Assembly: GCA_900541715.1 (NCBI GenBank)
Contig: UQLI01000003.1
Coordinates: 18,856-82,855, forward strand
Origin: an uncultured Collinsella sp.
Lineage (GTDB): Bacteria; Actinomycetota; Coriobacteriia; Coriobacteriales; Coriobacteriaceae
Direction of reading: 5' to 3'
Length of the DNA stretch: 64,000 nt
Made by a program: the position numbers and the translations under genes. The notes beneath the pieces are model-generated. The model was not told the origin of the DNA. It ran no database searches and saw only the letters and a program-made list of their open reading frames with translations. Position 1 is the first letter of the stretch; each line of letters begins with the position of its first letter. This document shows positions 16,040-21,505 of this stretch, one piece after another.

Positions 16040-17326
16040 CTATTGAATCTGCCCGGTATCTCTTTTCCCCGCGTTTCGGACGCTCGGAGCAAGCAGCATA
16101 GCCATCGCAAGCAGTACCATGGTCGCTCCAGAGCCGACGAACCATAACGGAGCTCCAAGCAGATCCGCAAAAACGGAGGGGGCTGCGAGGCCCATGGGCA
16201 TGGCCCACGCCATGATGGTTCCGTAGAGGCCGAAAACGCGGCCTAGGTACTCAGGAGGTATCTGCTCCTGCATAAGGGCAGTCTGGGTTCCCGCGTACAA
16301 CGGGGAGCATGCGCCCATAAGAAAGCTCACCGGCAGGAAAGCAGCGAACAATGACGGGCCGAGCGATCCGGATACGATTGCGGCAATGCCGAAGCCGGCA
16401 ATCGCGGCGACCATGGTGAACGACCTATTGCGGAACCCTCCCGTGGCCGCCAAAATGCCGGACCCAGCCAGCATGCCTGCAGAAAAAAGGATTTCCACCA
16501 AAGCGGCATCCCCCGTGCTACCGCCAAAATGCCCCAAGGTCATTATTGGGAACAATGCCGCGAGCGGAGAGAACGCGAAAGCGAAGACGAACCCGCACCA
16601 AAGAAGGGCGAACAGCCCCCTGTACTCCCTAATCAGCTTGTAGCCGTCCGAAATCTCAGAGAAGAGCTCTCGAACCTTATTGGAAAAGGACAAGCTGCGG
16701 TCGGCTTCATCGAGGCCCCCTGCGTCTATCTGTGCGGCGAGGACGGCTAAAGAAGCGAAAAGCGCTCCCAGCACGTCGAGGACAATCATAGCGGTAATGC
16801 CCGCCACGGGATAAATCACTGCTGCAAGCGCGGCGCCAAGAATGTATCCGCCGGACTGAATCGCCTGAGTCACCCCCGATAGGCGAACGAGATGCTCTGG
16901 CGGGGCGAGATGGGGCGTGAGAGATTGGGAGGCTGGCGTGTAGAACGAAGTACCAACTGCACGGAGAAACAGGGCGATGAGAATTAGCCATGCAGGTAAG
17001 CTGCCGGCCAACGAGGCAATCGCCAAGGCGGCACCCACCGCGGCAATGAAGAGGTCGGCGCCGATGAGGACACGTTTCAAAGGCAGTCTGTCGACAACGG
17101 CGCCCGCAAGGATTCCGAACAAAGCAATCGGCAGAAAGCCTGCCAGCGATGCTAAGGAGAGGAGAGAAGACGACCCTGTCGTGAGGGCGAGATGCCAAAT
17201 AAGACCCATTTGGAGAATCGAACTCGTCAATGTCGAAACGAGCTCCCCGCCCCATACGAAACAAAGCTTGAATTGCCATGAATGGCACAGCAGAACAGAC
17301 CTGCCCCGAGAGGTTTCAAATATCAT
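16040..17326 (-). CDS. mef: MFS efflux protein, Mef-like (macrolide type)
   Basis: This 428-residue protein has twelve predicted membrane helices. It carries the Mef-like stretches STLTSSILQMG, LAGFLPIALFGILAGAVVDR, KRVLIGADLFIAA, TSFYTPASQSLTP and EYLGRVFGLYGTIMAWAMP. These proteins export 14- and 15-membered macrolides by proton antiport. I start at ATG 17326, 17 codons inside the longest frame, because homology begins shortly after; no good ribosome site is visible there. Upstream lies a short leader peptide overlapping an attenuator, matching known macrolide control of mef-msr(D). Its partner gene lies 261 bases downstream. Confidence 0.85.
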   Translation of the reverse strand: MIFETSRGRSVLLCHSWQFKLCFVWGGELVSTLTSSILQMGLIWHLALTTGSSSLLSLASLAGFLPIALFGILAGAVVDRLPLKRVLIGADLFIAAVGAALAIASLAGSLPAWLILIALFLRAVGTSFYTPASQSLTPHLAPPEHLVRLSGVTQAIQSGGYILGAALAAVIYPVAGITAMIVLDVLGALFASLAVLAAQIDAGGLDEADRSLSFSNKVRELFSEISDGYKLIREYRGLFALLWCGFVFAFAFSPLAALFPIMTLGHFGGSTGDAALVEILFSAGMLAGSGILAATGGFRNRSFTMVAAIAGFGIAAIVSGSLGPSLFAAFLPVSFLMGACSPLYAGTQTALMQEQIPPEYLGRVFGLYGTIMAWAMPMGLAAPSVFADLLGAPLWFVGSGATMVLLAMAMLLAPSVRNAGKRDTGQIQ

Positions 17327-17357
17327 GGTTATGTCCAATCGTGAAATGGCGTGCAGA

Positions 17358-17398
17358 AAAACAGCGCGACGCCACAACAGCGCCGCTTTCTAGGCGCT
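17358..17398 (-). promoter_or_regulatory. attenuator of the mef-msr(D) operon
   Basis: On the minus strand AGCGCC/GGCGCT (17398 to 17379) can form an early hairpin over the leader stop codon. Alternatively AAAGCGGCGC pairs with GCGCTGTTTT (17389 to 17358) and is followed by more U, forming an intrinsic terminator. The two structures share bases and exclude each other. Ribosome stalling on the leader would decide between them. The pairing is seen; the mechanism follows known macrolide leader control. Confidence 0.55.
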
Positions 17399-17425
17399 CA
17401 TCCACGTGCGGAAAAGACCAACCAC
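17390..17425 (-). CDS. 11-residue leader peptide upstream of mef
   Basis: The minus strand shows AAAGGAGGGG, a four-base gap, then GTG and the codons for (M)VGLFRTWMSA and a stop. The ribosome site is stronger than that of mef itself. The stop lies inside a hairpin that competes with a terminator. Short leader peptides sensing macrolides on the ribosome are known upstream of erm and mef-msr(D). This assignment is inferred from position and structure. Confidence 0.5.
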   Translation of the reverse strand: MVGLFRTWMSA

Positions 17426-17585
17426 GACACCCCTCCTTTGTTAATTCGGTCTGGCAAACCATGTAATATTAACGAGGCTTGAGTTTGCCTGTCAAGAATC
17501 GAGCATCGGTAAGGGCAATCCTCTCTGGCCATTCGATTCCTTTTGTATCTTTGGTTGCATAGGTGACCCGCCAGGGCTATTACGC

Positions 17586-17759
17586 GTGGAAGAGGCGCCT
17601 GCCGAGCTGGCCGATGAGGCGCTGAAGATGGCCCTGGTCAGGCGAAACGATCCCAAGGGATGCGTACATCATTCGGATAGTAAGAATGTTGCCAGCAGGT
17701 TTTGCGGCAACCGCAAAGGAGCCGTATCCTGCAGCTGGAATCACGTTGCAGCATCCTGA
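17586..17759 (+). pseudogene. IS3-family transposase fragment
   Basis: The 57-codon frame reads ADEALKMALVRRNDPKGCVHHSDSKN. This matches the catalytic-core stretch of IS3-type transposases (ALxMAxxRR ... HHSDRGxQY), including the second Asp of the DDE triad. Sequence before and after no longer fits, so this is a short relic. It overlaps, on the other strand, the broken yjdF copy B. It records past IS activity in the degraded part of the island. Confidence 0.65.
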
Positions 17760-17919
17760 CCCGCATTCCGATTGGCGGACGGCCCGCTTCGGCATCCTGA
17801 CCAGCACAGCGATCGAGCCTTGTCATTCCTTGGATATGCCGGTTGCTCGGGGCGGTCCCGACGGAGGCCCTCGCCTCCCCGGTCCGTGACCCAAGAAGGG
17901 CAAGCATGCTGATCTGCAT
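17638..17919 (-). pseudogene. yjdF: yjdF copy B, truncated after the first residues
   Basis: The ribosome site and first codons (MQIS) of yjdF are intact at 17919. The frame then leaves YjdF sequence at once (MLALLGSRTGEARAS) and runs antisense through the IS3 relic to a chance stop. The riboswitch upstream is preserved better than the gene. Insertion or deletion next to the start codon is the likely cause. Confidence 0.65.
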
Positions 17920-17921
17920 GG

Positions 17922-18060
17922 CTGGTTCCTCCTTTATGTAGACGACCATGCAAAGAAGGGACAACCGAGGAGGCAGGTTACTGATGCGGGCTCCCGCACG
18001 CCCATGACTACCCGACGGGCTGTTTTTCATCTCCGATGCCCGCATTGCAGCATGAACGAA
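17922..18060 (-). ncRNA. yjdF-type riboswitch, copy B (in front of a broken gene)
   Basis: The closing helix is 7 bp here (ATGCGGG/CCCGCAT, 18045 to 18039 with 17990 to 17984). The anti-ribosome-site segment and AAGGAGG are kept. The loop is about 10 bases shorter than in copies A and C. It no longer controls an intact gene. Confidence 0.6.
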
Positions 18061-18136
18061 TGTGCCTCGACATCTCTGCTGGCATGGTACGACTGGGATC
18101 GCACCTCGACGCATCCTTGCGCATACTGCCTTCCAA

Positions 18137-18331
18137 GTTTCGAAACCGGGAAGGAAAGTGTATGTGAGCGACGATATCGGCGCCGATTCGACGCTCGAGA
18201 GGGAGATTGCGCCGATTCTATCCATCGGGGATGCATTCCCGAAGATTCTCATCACTCGCACGAGGCATGAGCCCCATACCCGGGAGGGCGTGCTCGTGCT
18301 GAATTTCGCGAGGTGGCTGCTTGGCGGGTAG
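18137..18331 (+). pseudogene. C-terminal remnant of an AAA/DUF4143 ATPase gene (copy 1)
   Basis: The frame reads VSKPGRKVYVSDDIG, then TLEREIAPILSIGDAFPKIL, ARWLLGG and stops. This is the conserved end of AAA_14/DUF4143 proteins; the intact gene at 2418 has KDGRVLYVQATDE and REREIAPLKSIRD in the same places. About 85% of the gene is missing. The same remnant with the same flanks occurs at 20505, so the pair is a segmental duplication. Confidence 0.7.
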
Positions 18332-18457
18332 GGTTCTGAACGTCGCATTGGGATATCGCGCGACAGGGCACGCAGGGCTGTTTGTGCCCGCACGGGAAAC
18401 GCCGTCGCCATGCGGGCGGCCTGTCGTGTCCGATTAGCCTTTTGCTAAACAGGCTTA

Positions 18458-18856
18458 CGCCAACTCATGGGCAAGCCACCTGAGACTATTCACTTTGCTT
18501 ATCGTTGACAAAGACCTGTGGCCTGCGGTTTTGTGAACGGCTCGTAAGCCACCCGCGTCGACTCACTTACTGTTGAAGCTGGTGGTTTGCAGGCTCAAAG
18601 GCGGTTGAGTTTCAAAACGGGCGTTTTTCGGCGATATCGAGCCTCCAAAGGCGGCTCTCCGTGCCCCTTGGGACAAAAATAAAAACTCAATACTCTGAGT
18701 TTGAAAATGGTTTTTGAAGTTGTCCCAGCTTTTGTCCCCGAAGCCGATGAAACGCGACGTCGCGTCATTCAGCGGCACTCACTTCGAGATGCCGCCGAAA
18801 ACTGGGTGCAACTGGAGTGACGAGACGGCAAAACTATAACCACCGAGTGGGAATAG
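18458..18856. repeat. conserved cassette end, copy 2 (about 399 bp), ending in a guaA tag
   Basis: It aligns along its whole length to 10327-10724, with roughly one base in five changed by eye. It keeps GGGACAAAA, the AAACTCA/TGAGTTT hairpin (18683-18702, loop changed), TTGTCCC and TTTTGTCCC, and ends in the tag at 18842. Antisense frames in the two copies look alike but lack ribosome sites. Confidence 0.65.
18842..18856 (+). repeat. guaA 3'-end tag, copy 5
   Basis: ACCGAGTGGGAATAG has two changes from the guaA end. A long inverted repeat starts 10 bases later. It is the last tag in the window; the right end of the final accessory stretch is not marked by a recognisable tag. Confidence 0.5.
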
Positions 18857-18865
18857 TAAATTCCT

Positions 18866-18916
18866 TAGTTATGGGGGTATTAATTTGATTCCCTTTAGGA
18901 TACACCCCCATAACTA
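18866..18916. repeat. 13-bp inverted repeat after the last guaA tag
   Basis: TAGTTATGGGGGT (18866-18878) pairs with ACCCCCATAACTA (18904-18916) around 25 bases. It lies upstream of the toxin gene region and may be a terminator-like barrier, an operator or part of a recombination site. Confidence 0.5.
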
Positions 18917-19028
18917 TATGAATTGACCTGCTGACTCCAATGAAGATCGGAGGGTAACTGCCAGGGGTGCCGGCCCAGCGAGTGTTATTTTGCGAGCTAT
19001 GCGCATTGAAAGCGACCTTTCGTGGTAT

Positions 19029-19160
19029 AAACTACTTGCCGGAAGCCGCGGCTTTCAGAGTACGGCTTACGTGTACGTTTAACCTCCGTGGGCGACGGGG
19101 TGCCGCAAGGCGTAGAATATCGCCCACCTGTAGGGGCCTGCAGCGATGCGGGCCCCGCTT
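19029..19160 (+). ncRNA. candidate RNA antitoxin region upstream of the TenpN/ToxN-like gene
   Basis: An extended -10 (TGGTATAAA, about 19023-19031) is followed by about 100 bases rich in secondary structure. GTGGGCGA (19088-19095) pairs with TCGCCCAC (19120-19127), and GGGGCC (19133-19138) with GGCCCC (19151-19156), the last just before the toxin ribosome site. Type III systems carry an RNA antitoxin plus a leaky terminator in this position. I do not see clear tandem repeats, so the RNA call is tentative. Confidence 0.35.
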
Positions 19161-19181
19161 CGTATGAAGGGGGCGTAACCG

Positions 19182-19631
19182 ATGAAGATCGTATCCATCT
19201 CCCAGGACTTCTTCGACCTCGTCGATGGCGACCGCGAGCTCATGCTTAAGCACAATCGCCCCTGCATCGTGGTGGTGAGGCTGCGTTTCCGCGGAAAGCG
19301 CAGGGACTTCGCCGTGCCGCTGCGTTCCAACATCGCCCCCAACGTGCCCAAAGACCAATACTTTGCACTGCCACCCCGCCCCACGACGCGCCCCGGCTGC
19401 CGCCACGGCATCCACTACATCAAGATGTTCCCCATAACCAAGGCCTACCAGCGCCGCTTTAGGACCGAGGGCTCGGCCTACTACGAGACGCTCCAGCGCA
19501 TCATCGACAGCAACACCAAGCGCATTGTCTCCGAGTGCCAGGCATACCTCGACCGCTACGAGCGCGAGGGAAGGCCTCGCTTTGCCGTCGACATCGACCG
19601 CATCGTGGGGCTGCTGGAGGGCGAGAAGTAG
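19182..19631 (+). CDS. type III toxin-antitoxin toxin, TenpN/ToxN/AbiQ-like
   Basis: This 149-residue basic protein starts MKIVSISQDFFDLV. It has RPCIVVVRLRFRGKRRDFAVPLRSNIAPN and then HGIHYIKMFPI, echoing the RPY-x-G ... PLxSxx ... FxKxxxI pattern of ToxN/TenpN endoribonucleases. In such systems the toxin cuts its own RNA antitoxin and is neutralised by it; phage infection releases it. ATG 19182 follows AGGGGG. A structured, promoter-led RNA region upstream is consistent. I did not recognise a conserved catalytic residue with certainty, so the family call is moderate. Confidence 0.6.
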   Translation: MKIVSISQDFFDLVDGDRELMLKHNRPCIVVVRLRFRGKRRDFAVPLRSNIAPNVPKDQYFALPPRPTTRPGCRHGIHYIKMFPITKAYQRRFRTEGSAYYETLQRIIDSNTKRIVSECQAYLDRYEREGRPRFAVDIDRIVGLLEGEK

Positions 19632-19839
19632 GGCACCTCGGCTCAGTCTCGAGCCATGCGGAGTCGCTCAGCATTTTTGAACGCCGCGTGTGCGTCCCAA
19701 ATACTTGAGAAACAAGCTGTGAAGTGCGGTGGCGCGCCCGTGCCCGTGCATAGCCGTCACCATCAGCGTCTACGCGGCGTCGGCTTCAAGTGGAACTGGC
19801 GCCGCTGCTGTATATGGTTTGCCTTGCTGCAAATAGCGA

Positions 19840-20259
19840 TCAATGCCCGCGATGTTTCTGCTTGCGCTTCAGTTTTCTCTGTTCGTAGCGCGCATCAGCC
19901 TTTTCCACACGGCGTCGGCTTCTTGCTTGAGCCGACTCCCGCTTCATCGCTTCCCGCTGTGCCGCGAGCGCCTGTTGTGCCTTGGTGCTCACCGCGGGCC
20001 GTTTAAGGGCTTTCGCTGCCTCGCGAGCGCGCCGCTTGGGGTTCTTCGCGGGTTTGCTCGTCTCGACCGGGTCGTCACCGAAGAACGAGAGTTTCTCCCA
20101 TTTGCCGACAACGAACTGCAGGATCTCCTCATCGGACGGCTCCGCGCCGAAGACGATGCGGGCGACGCCGTACCTTCCGTCCTCGACATGCTCCGCCATC
20201 CCGACCCAGAATTGACCGTCGTGATATACGGTCAGGGTGGACGACACGCTGATCTGCAT
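19840..20259 (-). CDS. yjdF: YjdF family (DUF2992) protein, copy C
   Basis: This 139-residue protein has the same MQISVSSTLTVYHDGQFW start and GAEPSDEEIL core as copy A at 8369. The N-terminal half is identical by eye; the basic C-terminal tail differs at scattered positions, for example VVGKWEKLSFFGDDPVE here against VTSKWAKLAFFGDDPSE. Start is fixed by AAGGAGG upstream. Its riboswitch is nearly identical to that of copy A. Identity concentrated in leader and N-terminal half suggests recent duplication or gene conversion. Function is unknown; it is probably induced by aromatic heterocycles. Confidence 0.85.
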   Translation of the reverse strand: MQISVSSTLTVYHDGQFWVGMAEHVEDGRYGVARIVFGAEPSDEEILQFVVGKWEKLSFFGDDPVETSKPAKNPKRRAREAAKALKRPAVSTKAQQALAAQREAMKRESAQARSRRRVEKADARYEQRKLKRKQKHRGH

Positions 20260-20261
20260 GG

Positions 20262-20400
20262 TTGGTTCCTCCTTTATGTAGATGACCATGCAGAGAAGGG
20301 ACAACCAAGGAGGCAGGTTACTGATGCGGACTAGCGCACGCCCACGACTACCCGACGGGGACTGTGTTTTCATCTCTGGTGCCCGCATTGTAGCACGCGC
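20262..20400 (-). ncRNA. yjdF-type riboswitch, copy C
   Basis: The layout is as in copy A: closing helix ATGCGG/CCGCAT (20388 to 20383 with 20329 to 20324), anti-site CCTCCTT and ribosome site AAGGAGG before the start at 20259. The sequence is almost the same as copy A over about 140 bases. Confidence 0.75.
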
Positions 20401-20471
20401 GGACGCGCCCTTCATCGCTGCCGACATGACGTGGCTGGGATTCGTTCCTCGACACATCCTTTTGTATATTG

Positions 20472-20522
20472 CCTTCCCGGTTTCGAAACTTTAAATCAAT
20501 TCGAGTTTCGAAACCGGGAAGG
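20472..20522. repeat. 19-bp perfect inverted repeat at the ATPase remnant
   Basis: CCTTCCCGGTTTCGAAACT (20472-20490) pairs with AGTTTCGAAACCGGGAAGG (20504-20522). The right arm is coding sequence of the ATPase remnant (VSKPGR). In the sister copy near 18130 most of the left arm and the loop are deleted, leaving CCTTCC directly before the same coding stretch, as expected from palindrome-driven deletion. Confidence 0.7.
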
Positions 20523-20726
20523 AGAGCGTATGTGAGAGGCGATATGAGCATCAACTTGATGCTTGAGGGGGAGCTCGCGTCGCTTCTGCCCATCGGGGAC
20601 GTGTTCCCGAAGGTCCTCATCTCCCGCATAGGGCATGAGCCCTGTACCCGGGAAGGCGTACTCGTGCTGGACCTCGCGCGGTGCTGCTCGGTGAGCAGGG
20701 ATTCTGAACACTGCGTAGGGATATAG
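20505..20726 (+). pseudogene. C-terminal remnant of an AAA/DUF4143 ATPase gene (copy 2)
   Basis: The frame reads VSKPGRRAYVRGDMS, then LEGELASLLPIGDVFPKVL, REGVLVLDLAR. It matches the remnant at 18137 and the end of the intact ATPase at 2418, but has drifted further (EIAP changed to ELAS). Flanks on both sides match those of copy 1, including a riboswitch on the other strand upstream. Confidence 0.65.
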
Positions 20727-20872
20727 CGCGACAGGGGGGTGCAGCACCGTTTGCGCCTTGTCTAGAGAGCACGAACGAGAGATGTGGTCTGCGGACGACT
20801 GAATAGCTTCATCTGTTTTGGTTACAACGAAATGTGTGCCGCGCGCCTGCGGCATGAAGGAGGGAGATTTCT

Positions 20873-21402
20873 ATGAATATCGTTGTATTGAGTGGTAGCC
20901 CGCGCAAGGGTGCCAATACCGACACCATGGTCGAGGCCTTTGCCGAGACCGCGCGCGAGGCCGGCCATACGGTCGAGGTCATCCGCGTTGCCGGCAAAAG
21001 ATCGCTGGTTGTCTGGGATGCCAGTACTGCTTTACCCATGAGGGCACCTGTGTGCAGAAGGATGACATGGCCGACGTGATCGAGCCGCTGAAAGACGCAG
21101 ACATGGTCGTCTTTGCCTCGCCTATCTACTGGTTCGATATCACCGCGCAGGAGAAGGCCGCCATCGACCGCCTGTACGCCTTCGGTGCTACGGGCTTCCC
21201 GTTCACCAAGACGGCCCTTTTGCTCGATAGCCATAGCGAGGGCGTCTATGATGCGGCGATCGCTATGTACAAGTCGACCTGCGCGTACTGCAAGTGGGAG
21301 GACCAGGGCATTGTCACCATCAGCGGTATGATCGAGCGCGACAGCATGGCATCGTCGCCCAAACTGGAAGAGGTGCGAGAGCTCGCTCGCAAGCTCGCCT
21401 AG
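20873..21402 (+). pseudogene. NADPH-dependent FMN reductase / flavodoxin-fold oxidoreductase, frameshifted
   Basis: ATG 20873 (after GGAGGG) gives MNIVVLSGSPRKGANTDTM, the FMN-binding start of the family, to about 20998. The frame then changes and continues GCLGCQYCFTHEGTC, DDMADVIEPLKDADM and FASPIYWF to 21402. One added base in the AAAAG run at 20996-21000 restores a 176-residue protein of normal length. This is either a recent loss or a base-calling slip. The intact form would bind FMN and reduce quinones or other acceptors. It is the first gene right of the accessory region. Confidence 0.85.
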
Positions 21403-21421
21403 CGCGCATCTCCAATAACGA

Positions 21422-21461
21422 GCAAGGCCCGAAAGGTTCATTTGAACCATTCGGGCCTTGC
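21422..21461. terminator. bidirectional hairpin between the convergent reductase and parC
   Basis: A long stem runs GCAAGGCCCGAA (from 21422) to TTCGGGCCTTGC (to 21461), with an inner GGTTCA/TGAACC. No strong T run follows. Its place between convergent genes supports a terminator. Confidence 0.7.
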
Positions 21462-21505
21462 TGCGTTTCAAGGGGGCTGGGCTGTCGGAACCGGCCAGAC
21501 GGCTG

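Noticed and set aside
17586..17759. Intact insertion sequence
   Set aside because: Only 57 codons of the transposase remain and no terminal inverted repeats are seen.
1962..20872. Integrase gene for the island
   Set aside because: I looked for the R-H-R-Y pattern of tyrosine recombinases and for serine recombinase starts in the larger frames and found none; only an excisionase-like protein is present.
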